Positions 43,968 through 56,882 of a stretch of 64,000 nucleotides of DNA are shown here, one piece after another. The stretch comes from Anomaloglossus baeobatrachus (lineage: Eukaryota > Chordata > Amphibia > Anura > Aromobatidae), in contig NC_134355.1 in the NCBI RefSeq assembly GCF_048569485.1, positions 560,473,642-560,537,641 on the forward strand, in the 5' to 3' direction. Positions within the stretch are counted from its first letter, which is position 1; each line of letters opens with the position of its first letter. The translations under genes and the position numbers were made by a program. Below the pieces are notes generated by a model. The model worked only from the letters and a program-made list of their open reading frames with translations, searched no databases and was not told where the DNA came from.

Positions 43968-45254
43968 TTGGTCGCAGTTTCAGCTCCCTTATGTGTTTCC
44001 TCCTCTGGCACTGTTGCCCAGAGTGTTACGCAAGATCAGGTCCGACTGTCGCCGCGCCATCCTCGTCGCGCCAGACTGGCCGAGGAGGTCGTGGTACCCA
44101 GATCTGTGGCATCTCACGGTGGGTCAACCGTGGCCACTACCAGACCGACCAGACTTGCTGTCTCAAGGGCCGTTTTTCCATCTGAATTCGGCGGCCCTCA
44201 ACCTGACTGTGTGGCCATTGAGTCCTGGATCCTAGCGTCTTCAGGGTTATCTCAAGAGGTCATTGCCACTATGAGACAGGCTAGGAAACCAACGTCCGCC
44301 AAGATCTACCACAGGATGTGGAGGATATTCCTATCTTGGTGCTCTGATCAGGGTTTTTCTCCCTGGCCATTTGCCTTGCCCACTTTTCTTTTCTTCCTTC
44401 AATCAGGATTGGAAAAAGGGTTGTCGCTCGGCTCTCTTAAGGGACAAGTCTCAGCGCTCTCTGTGTTTTTTCAGAAGCGCCTGGCCAGACTTCCACAGGT
44501 ACGCACGTTCCTGCAGGGGGTTTGTCACATAGTCCCTCCTTACAAGCGGCCGTTAGAACCCTGGGATCTGAACAGGGTACTGATGGCTCTTCAGAAACCA
44601 CCTTTCGAGCCAATGAAGGATATTTCTCTTTCACACCTTTCACAGAAAGTGGTTTTCCTAGTAGCAGTCACATCACTTCGGAGAGTGTCTGAGCTAGCAG
44701 CGCTGTCATGCAAAGCCCCTTTCCTGGTGTTTCACCAGGACAAGGTGGTTCTGCGTCCGGTTCCGGAATTTCTACCTAAGGTGGTATCCCCCTTTCATCT
44801 CAATCAGGATATCTCCTTACCCTCTTTTTGTCCTCATCCAGTTCACCAGTGTGAAAAGGATCTGCACTTGTTAGATCTGGTGAGAGCACTCAGACTCTAC
44901 ATTTCTCGTACGGCGCCCCTGCGCCGTTCGAATGCACTCTTTGTCCTTGTCGCTGGCCAGCGTAAAGGGTCACAGGCTTCGAAATCAACCCTGGCTCGGT
45001 GGATCAAGGAACCAATTCTCGAAGCTTATCGATCTTCTGGGCTTCCGGTTCCCTCTGGGCTGAAAGCCCATTCTACCAGAGCCGTGGGTGCGTCCTGGGC
45101 TTTGCGGCACCAGGCTACGGCTCAGCAGGTGTGTCAGGCGGCTACCTGGTCGAGCCTGCACACTTTCACGAAACACTATCAGGTGCATACCTATGCTTCG
45201 GCGGATGCCAGCCTAGGTAGGCAAGTCCTTCAGGCGGTGGTTGCCCACCTGTAG
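43968..45254 (+). CDS. Tyrosine recombinase of DIRS copy 1
   Basis: An open frame of 428 codons; the recombinase proper occupies about the last 330. Motifs: an N-terminal core-binding part (FLSWCSDQGFSPWPFALPTF, LQGVCHIVPPYKRPLEPWDL), the first catalytic Arg in TSLRRVSELAAL, the HxxR box in KAHSTRAVGASWALR, and the ending TFTKHYQVHTY that holds the catalytic Tyr. It joins element circles into target DNA by strand exchange in place of an integrase. About 65 bases after its stop the internal complementary region begins. The same protein is encoded by copy 2. Confidence 0.9.
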   Translation: MVAVSAPLCVSSSGTVAQSVTQDQVRLSPRHPRRARLAEEVVVPRSVASHGGSTVATTRPTRLAVSRAVFPSEFGGPQPDCVAIESWILASSGLSQEVIATMRQARKPTSAKIYHRMWRIFLSWCSDQGFSPWPFALPTFLFFLQSGLEKGLSLGSLKGQVSALSVFFQKRLARLPQVRTFLQGVCHIVPPYKRPLEPWDLNRVLMALQKPPFEPMKDISLSHLSQKVVFLVAVTSLRRVSELAALSCKAPFLVFHQDKVVLRPVPEFLPKVVSPFHLNQDISLPSFCPHPVHQCEKDLHLLDLVRALRLYISRTAPLRRSNALFVLVAGQRKGSQASKSTLARWIKEPILEAYRSSGLPVPSGLKAHSTRAVGASWALRHQATAQQVCQAATWSSLHTFTKHYQVHTYASADASLGRQVLQAVVAHL

Positions 45255-45320
45255 GAAAGGGCCGTGGTACGGCTCTATTACGAGGTATTATTTTACCCAC
45301 CCAGGGACTGCTTTTGGACG

Positions 45321-45420
45321 TCCCAATTGTCTGGGTCTCCCAATGGAGCGACAAAGAAGAAGGGAATTTTGTTTACTTACCGTAAATTCCTTTTCTTCTA
45401 GCTCCAATTGGGAGACCCAG
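45321..45420. repeat. Internal complementary region of DIRS copy 1
   Basis: CAATTGTCTGGGTCTCCCAA and GGAGCGACAAAGAA (complement of the left end) run directly into GAAGGGAATTTTGTTTACTT and on to CCAATTGGGAGACCCAG (complement of the right end). The stem-loop at 45363-45390 is inside. Confidence 0.92.
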
Positions 45421-45562
45421 CACCCGCCCCTGTTCCCTTCGGGCTGTTGTTCTTTGTGTACACATGTTGTTCATGTTGAATGGTTTCAGTTCTCCGAAAT
45501 TCCTTCGGATTGAATTTACTTTAAACCAATTTATAACTTTTACTCCTTCTTGCTTTTGCACC

Positions 45563-45740
45563 AAAACTGAGGAGCCCGTGATGCACGGGGGGTGTATAGG
45601 CAGAAGGGGAGGGGCTTTACACTTTTAAGTGTAATACTTTGTGTGGCCTCCGGAGGCAGAAGCTATACACCCAATTGTCTGGGTCTCCCAATTGGAGCTA
45701 GAAGAAAAGGAATTTACGGTAAGTAAACAAAATTCCCTTC
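45563..45740 (-). repeat. Right inverted terminal repeat of DIRS copy 1
   Basis: Reverse complement of 39654-39798 plus an extra outer part, AGAAAAGGAATTTACGG, and the stem-loop at 45709-45736 that the left end lacks. Stem GGAATTT/AAATTCC, loop ACGGTAAGTAAACA. Confidence 0.92.
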
Positions 45741-45743
45741 TTT

Positions 45744-47455
<1,712 letters not shown>

Positions 47456-48270
47456 TCTTTCCTATAGTAATGTCCCCAACCTATAGTAATGTGCCCATCC
47501 TGTAGTAATGTTTCATATTTGTCCCCATCTTATAGTAATGTTCCCCATCCTTGTCCCCTTGTAGTAATGTCCCTATCCTGTAGTACTGTGCCCATCCTAT
47601 AGTAATGTCCCCATCCTATAGTGATGTGCCCATCTTTGTCCCCATCCTATAGTAATGTGCCCACCTTGTCCCCATTCCTATAGTAATGCCCCCATCCTAT
47701 AGTAATGTGCCCATCCTATAGTAATGTCCCCAGCCTTATCCCCATTCTATAGTAATGTTCCCCATCCTTGTCCCCTTGTAGTAATGTCCCTATCCTGTAG
47801 TACTGTGCCCATCCTAGCCCCCATCCTATAGTAATGTCCCCATCCTATAGTAATGTGCCCATCTTTGTCCCCATCTTGTAATAATGTGCCCATCCTTGTC
47901 CCCATCCTGTAGTAATGTGCCCATCCTTTTCCCCATCCTGTAGTAATGTGGCCATCCTTGACCCCATCCTGTAGTAATGTGGCCATCCTTGTCCCCATCC
48001 TGTAGTAATGTGCCCATATTTGTCCCCATCTTGTAATAATGTGCCCATCCTTGTCCCCATCCTGTAGTAATGTGCTCATCCTTGTCCCCATCCTGTAGTA
48101 ATGTCCCCATCCAATAGAAAGGTGCACATCCTATAGTAATGTGCCCACCTTGTCCCTATCCTATAGTAATATCCCCATCTTATATTAATGTCCCTAGCCT
48201 TGTCCCCATCCTATAGTAATGTGCCCACCTTGTCCCCATCCTAAAGTAATGTGCCCATCCTGTAGTATTG
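47456..48270. repeat. Minisatellite with ~31-bp units
   Basis: Units such as TAGTAATGTGCCCATCCTTG plus TCCCCATCCTG, of 31 bp, alternate with shorter 17-19-bp versions over about 0.8 kb. Overlapping open frames on the minus strand repeating GTLLQDGDKDGHITTGWGQ come from the repeat (31 is not a multiple of three, so units shift frame) and are not taken as a gene. Confidence 0.95.
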
Positions 48271-48502
48271 TTTCCCATCACTGTCCCCTTTTACTAATCT
48301 GCCCATGCAGCTCCTCTTCTTGTAGTAATGTGCCCTTTCCTGGTCCTGTGCTTGTAGTTATGTCACATACTGGTCCCTTAATGTGCCGTTCTTCACATAC
48401 ACACACAAAAAAAAACAACAAAACAAAACAAAAACCACAAAAAACATTCTTCTCACCTGTGCACCGTTCCCTCAGCTGCCTCATCTCTGTTTCTTACTGT
48501 CT

Positions 48503-48819
48503 GCAGGCCCGTGCCGTCGTTGACAATCACAGCCGGTGCAGGGGCAGTAGGCACTGTCAGCGCTTTATGTCAGATGATTGTTTTGCCGGCGCTGCGTGCA
48601 CAGAGTCAAGCTCTCTGTGCACAACATTTCCAATGCAGCCGTAGCCGTAAAATAAACAAAGGTAAGCAGCTTAGGTCAGGCAGTTTCCATTGGAGGAATA
48701 GTTGTGCACAGAGCGCTTGACTCGGAGCGCTCAGCAAAACAATTCATCTGACTTAAAGCGCAGACAATGGCTACTGCCCCTGCACCAGCCGTGATAGTCA
48801 ACAGGGGCACGGGCCTGGG
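48503..48819. mobile_element. Imperfect palindromic MITE
   Basis: The left end CAGGCCCGTGCC pairs with GGCACGGGCCTG. Inner phrases CAATCACAGCCGGTGCAGGG and CCCTGCACCAGCCGTGATAG, and TGTGCACAGAGCGCTTGACT with its counterpart AGTCAAGCTCTCTGTGCACA, also pair. The gap 48271-48502 before it holds nothing I can support beyond an A-rich run near 48400-48450. Confidence 0.65.
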
Positions 48820-48868
48820 GGCCACACGAAGCAGCTTGAGGGGCCGCGTGTTTGAGACCTCTGATATA

Positions 48869-50496
<1,628 letters not shown>

Positions 50497-50625
50497 TAGA
50501 TAATCGATTTAAAGGGGTTTATAAGTTTTGGAGAACCCCATCTCCCGACTACAGTTTTCCTCTTCGGAGCTCAGTTTTTGGCTGCTGTGCTGTCGATGTG
50601 ACGTCAGAGTTGCAGAAAATAGACA

Positions 50626-50696
50626 TGAAGAAAAAGAAGAAGGCAAAGAGAGCACTCAACCCACAAAAACAAAAATAACAACTTTATTACTTTGAA
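50626..50696. repeat. Left half of an inverted-repeat element split by DIRS copy 2
   Basis: AAGAAAAAGAAGAAGGCAAA and GAGAGCACTCAACCCACAAA, then AACTTTATTA, match in reverse complement the segment 56497-56570. The two halves flank DIRS copy 2, so DIRS inserted inside a MITE or fold-back element. Confidence 0.75.
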
Positions 50697-50880
50697 AGAA
50701 GGGAATTTTGTTTACTTACCGTAAATTCCTTTTCTTCTAGCTCCAATTGGGAGACCCAGACAATTGGGTGTATAGCTACTGCCTCCGGAGGCCGCACAAA
50801 GCACTACACTTAAAAGTGTAAGGCCCCTCCCCTTCTGGCTATACACCCTCCCGTAGGAGTACGGATTCCTCAGTTTTAGT
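50697..50880 (-). repeat. Terminal repeat (3' end) of DIRS copy 2 with stem-loop
   Basis: Contains the stem-loop at 50702-50729 (on the minus strand: stem GGAATTT/AAATTCC, loop ACGGTAAGTAAACA) and the TGTATAGCTACTGCCTCCGG phrase. Matched in reverse complement at 56085-56241. Confidence 0.92.
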
Positions 50881-51014
50881 ACCAAAGCAAGAAGGAGGAA
50901 AGCCAATAACAGTTTCAAAAAACAAATTCAATCCGATAACAAGATCGGAGAACTTAAGAAACAACATGAACAACATGTGCACCCGAAAAACGAAACCCTA
51001 AGAACAATAGGGCG

Positions 51015-51120
51015 GGTGCTGGGTCTCCCAATTGGAGCTAGAAGAAAAGGAATTTACGGTAAGTAAACAAAATTCCCTTCTTCTTTTTCGCTCCTAATTG
51101 GGAGACCCAGACAATTGGGA
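51015..51120. repeat. Internal complementary region of DIRS copy 2
   Basis: Joins CTGGGTCTCCCAATTGGAGC...AATTCCCTTC of one end to TTCTTTTTCGCTCCTAATTG of the other. Includes the stem-loop at 51049-51076. It follows the DIRS-specific pattern seen in the two other copies. Confidence 0.92.
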
Positions 51121-51186
51121 CGTCCAAAAGCAGTCCCTGGGTGGGTAAAAAGATACCTCGTGATCGGGCTGTCAGGCAGCCCTTTC

Positions 51187-54100
51187 CTACAGGTGGGCCA
51201 CCGCCGCCTGAAGGACCTGTCTACCTAGGCTGGCATCTGCCGAAGCGTAGGTATGCACTTGATAGTGTTTGGTAAACGTGTGCAGACTCGACCAGGTAGC
51301 CGCCTGGCACACCTGCTGAGCCGTAGCCTGATGCCGCAATGCCCAGGACGCACCCACGGCTCTGGTAGAATGGGCCTTCAGTCCAGATGGAATCGGAAGC
51401 CCAGCAGAACGGTATGTGTGAAGAATTGGTTCCTTGATCCACCGCGCCAGGGTGGATTTGGAAGCTTGCGATCCCTTATGCTGACCAGCGACTAGGACAA
51501 AGAGCGCATCAGAACGGCGCATAGGCGCCGTGCGAGAAATGTAAATCCTGAGTGCTCTCACCAGGTCCAACAGATGTAAACCTTTTTCAAATTGGTGAAC
51601 TGGATGCGGACACAAAGATGGCAAAGTGATATCCTGATTGAGATGAAAGGAAGAAACCACCTTGGGAGAAAACTCTGGAATTGGACGCAGTACTACCTTG
51701 TCTTGGTGAAACACCAGGAAGGGAGATTTGCAAGATAACGCCGCTAGCTCGGACACTCTACGAAGAGACGTGACCGCCACAAGAAAAACCACTTTTTGTG
51801 AAAGCCGAGAAAGGGAAACCTCTTTCAAAGGCTCGAAAGGCGGCTTCTGGAGAGCAATGAGAACCTTGTTTAGATCCCAGGGTTCCAATGGCCGTCTGTA
51901 AGGAGGAACGATATGACAAACTCCTTGGAGAAACGTGCGTACTTTAGAAAGCCGTGCCAAGCGCTTCTGAAAGAATACGGATAGCGCGGAGACTTGACCC
52001 TTAAGAGAGCTAAGCGACAAACCTTTTTCCAACCCAGACTGCAGGAAGGAAAGAAAAATTGGCAATGCAAATGGCCAGGGAGAAACCCTCTGAGCCGAGC
52101 ACCAAGCTAAGAATATCTTCCACGTCCTGTGATAGATCTTAGCTGAGGATGGTTTTCTAGCCTGTCTCATTGTGGCAACTACTTCATGAGATAAACCTGA
52201 GGCCGCTAGGATCCAGGACTCAATGGCCACACAGTCAGGTTCAGGGCCGCAGAATTCAGATGGAAAAACGGCCCTTGAGACAGCAAATCTGGACGGTCTG
52301 GTAGTGCCCATGGTTGGCCTACCGTGAGATGCCACAGATCCGGGTACCACGACCTTCTTGGCCAGTCTGGAGCGACGAGAATGGCTCGATGGCAGTCGGA
52401 CCTGATTTTCCGGAGAACTCTGGGCAACAATGCTAGAGGTGGGAACACATAGGGTAGTCGGAATTGCGACCAATCCTGAACCAAGGCGTCTGCCGCCAGC
52501 GCTCGGTGATCGTGAGACCGTGCCATGAAAACTGGGACCTTGTTGTTGTACCGTGACGCCATCAGATCGACGTCCGGCGTCCCCCAGCGGCAACAGATCT
52601 GCTGAAACACGTCCGGGTGAAGGGACCATTCCCCTGCGTCCATGCCCTGGCGACTGAGAAAGTCTGCTTCCCAGTTTTCCACGCGTGGGATGTGAACTGC
52701 GGATATGGTGGACGCTTTGCTTTCCACCCACGTCAAAATCCGCCGGACTTCTTGAAAGGCTTGGCGACTGCGTGTTCCCCCTTGGTGGTTGATGTACGCC
52801 ACCGCCGTGGAATTGTCCGACTGAATCCGAATCTGCTTGCCTTCCAGCCATTGTTGGAAGGCTCGCAGAGCAAGATAGACTGCTCTGATTTCCAGAACAT
52901 TGATCTGCAGGGTGGACTCTTCCTGAGTCCACGTCCCCTGAGCCCTGTGGTGGAGAAACACCGCTCCCCACCCTGATAGGCTCGCATCCGTCGTGACCAC
53001 TGCCCAGGATGGGGGTAGGAACGACTTTCCCTGTGACAATGAGGTGGGGAGAAGCCACCAACGCAGAGAGTCCTTGGCAGTCTGAGAGAGGGAGACAGTC
53101 CTGTCGAGGGACGTCGACTTCCCATCCCATTGGCGTAGAATGTCCCATTGTAGAGGGCGCAGATGAAACTGCGCGAACGGGACCGCCTCCATTGCTGCTA
53201 CCATCTTTCCTAGGAAATGCATGAGGCGCCTCAGTGAGTGTGACTGGCTCTGAAGGAGAGATTGCACTCCTGTCCGCAGCGAACACTGCTTGTCCAGTGG
53301 AAGCTTCACTATCGCTGAGAGAGTATGAAACTCCATGCCAAGATAAGTCAGTGATTGGGTCGGGGTTAGATGAGACTTTGGAAAGTTGATAATCCACCCG
53401 AAACTCTGGAGAGTGTCTAGTGCCACTTTCAGACTGTGTTGGCATGCCTCTTGAGAGGGTGCCTTTATAAGCAGGTCGTCTAGATACGGGATGACCGAGT
53501 GACCTTGCGAGTGCAGGACAGCTACTACTGCTGCCATGACCTTGGTGAAGACCCGGGGGGCTGTTGCCAGACCGAAAGGTAACGCTACGAACTGCAGGTG
53601 TTCGTCGTGTATGACGAAGCGTAGGAAACGCTGATGCTCTGGCGCAATCGGCACGTGGAGATACGCATCTTTTTTGAGTCTTTTTTGACGAGGAAAATTG
53701 GGACCTGCCCGGTCCTCGAAAGGACCGATAACCAGACTGACCCCTCCTCTGTTGGGGTTTGTTTTGTCTGTGTTGCGGTAAGGATGAGTCCTTACCCTTG
53801 GAGTGTTTGATGATTTCATCCAAACGCTCTCCAAACAATCGGTCACGAGAAAAAGGCAAATTGGTTAAGCACTTCTTGGAATGAGAATCTGCCTTCCAAT
53901 GTCTCAACCACAGGGCCCTACGCAAAACAACGGAGTTGGCTGACGCCACTGCCGTACGGCTTGTAGCGTCAAGAACAGCATTAATCGCGTACGACGCGAA
54001 TGCCGCCATTTGCGAGGTCAATGGTGCTACCTGCGGGGCAAATGCACGTGTGACTGAGTCGACTTGCACAAGCCCGGCTGAGATAGCTTGGAGTGCCCAT

Positions 54101-55074
54101 ACGGCAGCAAAAGATGGCGCTAACGACGCTCCAATAGCTTCATAGATGGATTTCAGCCAGAGCTCCATCTGCCTGTCAGTGGCATCTTTAAGTGCCGCTC
54201 CATCCTCAACTGCAACCAAGGATCTAGCTGCAAGCCTGGAAATTGGAGGATCCACTTTTGGACACTGGGTCCAACCCTTGACCACCTCAGGGGGAAAAGG
54301 ATAGCGTGTATCTTTAAGCCGTTTAGAAAAACGCCTTTCCGGATAAGCGTGGGGTTTCTGGATTGCGTCTCTAAAGTCAGCGTGGTCCAGAAAAGTGCTT
54401 AATGTACGCTTGGGATATCTGAAATGGATTCTCTCGTGCTGCGAAGCTGACTCCTCTACAAGAGGAGCTGGTGGAGAAATATTTAACATCTTATTGATGG
54501 ATGCTATAAGATCATTAACTATGGCGTCACCATCTGGTGTATCTAGATTGAGAGCGGTCCCAGGATCAGAATCCTGATCAGTTACGTCCGCCTCATCACC
54601 CATAGATTCATCTCGCTGGGATCCTGACCATTGAGATGAATGTGAAGGCCTCTCATAGCGAGCCCGCTTAGGTTGCCTGGGACCATCGTCCGAGTCAGAG
54701 TCTTCACCCTGAGGTGTATGTGCCCGTCCCGGAGCTTGGAAGTAATTCAGCTGAGGGGGACCAGGGGGCAATGATTGCACAGTGTCCGTGGCCTGAAGTA
54801 CAGGCCTAGCCCGCAATGTGTCAAGAATTTGTGACATAGTGAGAGACATTCTGTCAGCAAAAGCTGTAAACTCAGTTCCTGTCACTTGGACAGCATTCAC
54901 AGGTGGTACACCCTGGGTCACGTCCAGCGGAGGTCCCGGCTGTGCAAGTGCCACAGGGGCCGAGCACTGCACACAATGGGGGTCATTGGAGCCTGCCGGT
55001 AGAAAAGTCCCACATGCGGTACAGGAAGCATATAATGTCTGTGCCTTGGCACCCTTGCGTTTTGTGGACGACAT
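51187..55074 (-). CDS. Gag-like and tyrosine recombinase region of DIRS copy 2
   Basis: In this copy one continuous open frame covers the gag-like N-terminal part (from the ATG at 55074: MSSTKRKGAKAQ, CTAC and HCVQC cysteines, acidic and basic segments as in copy 1) and, at its far end, the recombinase (TSLRRVSELAALS, KAHSTRAVGASWALR, TFTKHYQVHTY, stop at 51187). Between them the frame crosses the reverse-transcriptase region in a frame other than that enzyme's. The gag-like and recombinase parts are as in copy 1. Whether a protein is made from the whole frame is doubtful. Confidence 0.75.
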   Translation of the reverse strand: MSSTKRKGAKAQTLYASCTACGTFLPAGSNDPHCVQCSAPVALAQPGPPLDVTQGVPPVNAVQVTGTEFTAFADRMSLTMSQILDTLRARPVLQATDTVQSLPPGPPQLNYFQAPGRAHTPQGEDSDSDDGPRQPKRARYERPSHSSQWSGSQRDESMGDEADVTDQDSDPGTALNLDTPDGDAIVNDLIASINKMLNISPPAPLVEESASQHERIHFRYPKRTLSTFLDHADFRDAIQKPHAYPERRFSKRLKDTRYPFPPEVVKGWTQCPKVDPPISRLAARSLVAVEDGAALKDATDRQMELWLKSIYEAIGASLAPSFAAVWALQAISAGLVQVDSVTRAFAPQVAPLTSQMAAFASYAINAVLDATSRTAVASANSVVLRRALWLRHWKADSHSKKCLTNLPFSRDRLFGERLDEIIKHSKGKDSSLPQHRQNKPQQRRGQSGYRSFRGPGRSQFSSSKKTQKRCVSPRADCARASAFPTLRHTRRTPAVRSVTFRSGNSPPGLHQGHGSSSSCPALARSLGHPVSRRPAYKGTLSRGMPTQSESGTRHSPEFRVDYQLSKVSSNPDPITDLSWHGVSYSLSDSEASTGQAVFAADRSAISPSEPVTLTEAPHAFPRKDGSSNGGGPVRAVSSAPSTMGHSTPMGWEVDVPRQDCLPLSDCQGLSALVASPHLIVTGKVVPTPILGSGHDGCEPIRVGSGVSPPQGSGDVDSGRVHPADQCSGNQSSLSCSASLPTMAGRQADSDSVGQFHGGGVHQPPRGNTQSPSLSRSPADFDVGGKQSVHHIRSSHPTRGKLGSRLSQSPGHGRRGMVPSPGRVSADLLPLGDAGRRSDGVTVQQQGPSFHGTVSRSPSAGGRRLGSGLVAIPTTLCVPTSSIVAQSSPENQVRLPSSHSRRSRLAKKVVVPGSVASHGRPTMGTTRPSRFAVSRAVFPSEFCGPEPDCVAIESWILAASGLSHEVVATMRQARKPSSAKIYHRTWKIFLAWCSAQRVSPWPFALPIFLSFLQSGLEKGLSLSSLKGQVSALSVFFQKRLARLSKVRTFLQGVCHIVPPYRRPLEPWDLNKVLIALQKPPFEPLKEVSLSRLSQKVVFLVAVTSLRRVSELAALSCKSPFLVFHQDKVVLRPIPEFSPKVVSSFHLNQDITLPSLCPHPVHQFEKGLHLLDLVRALRIYISRTAPMRRSDALFVLVAGQHKGSQASKSTLARWIKEPILHTYRSAGLPIPSGLKAHSTRAVGASWALRHQATAQQVCQAATWSSLHTFTKHYQVHTYASADASLGRQVLQAAVAHL
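52206..53846 (-). pseudogene. Reverse transcriptase and RNase H region of DIRS copy 2 (partial)
   Basis: An open frame that carries DAYLHVPIAPEHQRFLRF, LPFGLATAPRVFTKVM, YLDDLLIKAPSQ, TDASLSGWGAVF, IQSDNSTAVAYINHQGG and a long C-terminal part ending LTVWPLSPGS. It matches copy 1 closely but covers only part of the enzyme, so this copy is probably not functional. It lies across the other long frame of the element. Confidence 0.85.
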
Positions 55075-56239
55075 GCTGTTGGCTCTCTGCAATGTGAGAG
55101 AGTCTATAGCCAAAAGGCGACCAGCGCTATGCAGTACAAAGTATTTGCAGGAACAAAATACTAAGATTACTACTGGCACAAGAGGGGGTGAGCCCGGAGG
55201 GCTGCTTACCGCCCGCTGAATAGCGGGTAAGAGGCGCAGAATTCCTTGTCTGGGTCTCCCCGGCTCCCCTCTGCAGCTCAGCGTGTCAGCAGGAATGGCT
55301 GCCGGCGTCTGTGGAGAGGGGCGGCCCGTGGGAGTTCCCAAACAAAAGTGCGGGAAACAGTGTCCCCTCTGTGCCTATTGTGAGGGCTGGAGTATGTAAA
55401 AACGACTCCAGCCCTCAGCGCTGATGCACTGACCAGCGTCCCGCCCCTCTCCTGACTGGCAGGTCTGGGGGCGGGAACGAACGGAACCAGGCCGCAAAAG
55501 CCGGGGACTCGAGTTATCAGCGCGGCCGCCGTAAAAGCGCGGCCCGCGCTGAAGTCCCCGGCGCACCACAAGTGCCAGCCGCGCCGCAGTCCCAGCGGCC
55601 GGCGCGACCGTTCCCCAAAAGTGTGCCCGCTTCAGCGAAGCTGAAATGAGGCCATGGCACAAGCGCCGCAGCGCTGATGTCCCCGGCGCACTACAACACC
55701 CAGCATGCTGCGGTGTGAGCGCGAAATGCACGAGGACACAGAGTACCTTGAGGAAGCAGGGCCATGTCCCTGATGTACTCCGCTCCAATCCAGCATCTTC
55801 TCCAGGGGCTGTAGATGGAGCACGGTCTCAGTGCCTGGAGACCAGTAAATCCCACTTCACCCAGAGCCCTGTAAAAAGGGATGGGGAAGGAATCAGCATG
55901 TGGGCTCCAGCCTCCGTACCCGCAATGGGTACCTCAACCTTACAAACACCTCCGACATACAGTGGGGTGAGAAGGGAGCATGCTGGGGGCCCTGTATGGG
56001 CCCTCTTTTCTTCCATCCGACATAGTCAGCAGCTGCTGCTGACTAAAAACAATGGAGCTATGCGTGCGTGTGTGACCTCCTTCGCACAAAGCTAAAACTG
56101 AGGAATCCGTACTCCTACGGGAGGGTGTATAGCCAGAAGGGGAGGGGCCTTACACTTTTAAGTGTAGTACTTTGTGCGGCCTCCGGAGGCAGTAGCTATA
56201 CACCCAATTGTCTGGGTCTCCCAATTAGGAGCGAAAAAG

Positions 56240-56324
56240 AAACTATGTGTCCAAAGAACACACATTAGAGTATTTAAATTTGGACATTTAAATACTCTAA
56301 TGTGTGTTCTTGGACTCATAGTTT
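56240..56324. repeat. Palindrome with ~40-bp arms at the DIRS copy 2 boundary
   Basis: AAACTATGTGTCCAAAGAAC, then ACACATTAGAGTATTTAAAT, pairs with ATTTAAATACTCTAATGTGT, then GTTCTTGGACTCATAGTTT, with one mismatch and one extra base around a 6-nt centre. It begins exactly where the DIRS element ends and lies inside the inverted-repeat element. Confidence 0.88.
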
Positions 56325-56496
56325 TCAATTAGTATACAGGAGTATGTCCTTGTTCTAGGAAATCTGTCAATATGGGGGAACTCTTATGTAACGAAAGTTG
56401 ATACACTAGATGAGGATGCTGTCCCCTATTTATTCTATGAATCATTATTAACTTTATTACATTGTGCGAACATTAATTCATGATTGCACAAATTAA

Positions 56497-56570
56497 TAAA
56501 GTCGTTAATCTTTATTTTTGTGGGTTGAGTGCTCTCTTTTCCTACTTCTTTTTCTCCATGTCCATGTGTT
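56497..56570. repeat. Right half of the inverted-repeat element split by DIRS copy 2
   Basis: TAATAAAGTCGTTAATCTTT, then TTTTGTGGGTTGAGTGCTCT and CTTTTTCTCCATG, is the complement of 50626-50690. The halves differ by several scattered changes, so the element is older than the DIRS insertion. Confidence 0.75.
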
Positions 56571-56693
56571 TTGGTAGGCTGTATGCACCTCCACTTGATA
56601 TCTTTGTGATGATTTTTGCTGTGCATTCCCACGCTTGTTTTTAAAGTTGCAGAAAATAACACGGATCAGGAGAAGACTCAGCCTGTTACTTAC

Positions 56694-56792
56694 CATCTCT
56701 ACCAGTTTGCTCCGGGTCTTGCAGTTGAAGTGCTTGTCTAACGGGGATGGAGGATTCATCAGTATTCTCTACTCTAATAGGAGCTTCAGGTT
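56694..56792 (-). CDS. Host-gene exon: acidic, low-complexity linker
   Basis: The minus-strand acceptor TTTTTTCAG and donor GATG|GTAAGTAA bound 99 bases, phase 1 to phase 1. The product is EPEAPIRVENTDESSIPVRQ, then ALQLQDPEQTGRDG, with no cysteines; it looks like a flexible linker before the EGF module. It joins in frame to 46895-47002 (the split codon gives Gly) and to 56883-56965 (the split codon gives Glu). No domain recognised. Confidence 0.72.
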
Positions 56793-56882
56793 CTGAAAAA
56801 ATAACGTAGTAATACACAAACAATTGTTTATTTCGGTATGTACACTGGATATGGGACTGGTTCTGGGTAGAATTCTAATCAC

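Larger units (their letters stand above)
39652..45743 (+). mobile_element. DIRS-type tyrosine-recombinase retroelement, copy 1 (fossil, nearly whole)
   Basis: Complete layout of a DIRS element: inverted terminal repeats (39654-39798 and 45563-45740), gag-like gene, reverse transcriptase with RNase H, tyrosine recombinase, and an internal complementary region at 45321-45420 that carries both outer ends joined. DIRS elements use a recombinase in place of an integrase and leave no target duplication; none is seen. It looks nearly whole, with about one or two breaks. Its sequence is very close to copy 2, so both are young. Confidence 0.93.
50697..56241 (-). mobile_element. DIRS-type tyrosine-recombinase retroelement, copy 2 (fossil)
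   Basis: Same family as copy 1 in the opposite orientation. Inverted terminal repeats at 50697-50880 and 56085-56241, gag-like, reverse transcriptase/RNase H and recombinase regions, and an internal complementary region at 51015-51120. It is shorter than copy 1 and broken, with at least one break, in the reverse-transcriptase region. Its coding sequence is still very similar to copy 1, so it is young. No target duplication, as expected for DIRS. Confidence 0.92.

Noticed and set aside
42409-44235. 608-codon frame across the reverse transcriptase of DIRS copy 1 as a separate gene
   Set aside because: Its composition (Ser, Gly, Pro, Arg) is that of a shifted frame of the enzyme. Kept only as an observation about overlapping open frames.
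47747-48127. Minus-strand frames repeating GHITTGWGQ
   Set aside because: By-product of the 31-bp minisatellite; three overlapping frames show the same words.
47456-48270. CRISPR-like array of regular repeats
   Set aside because: Units are directly adjacent, variable in length and without unique spacers; the context is a vertebrate intron.
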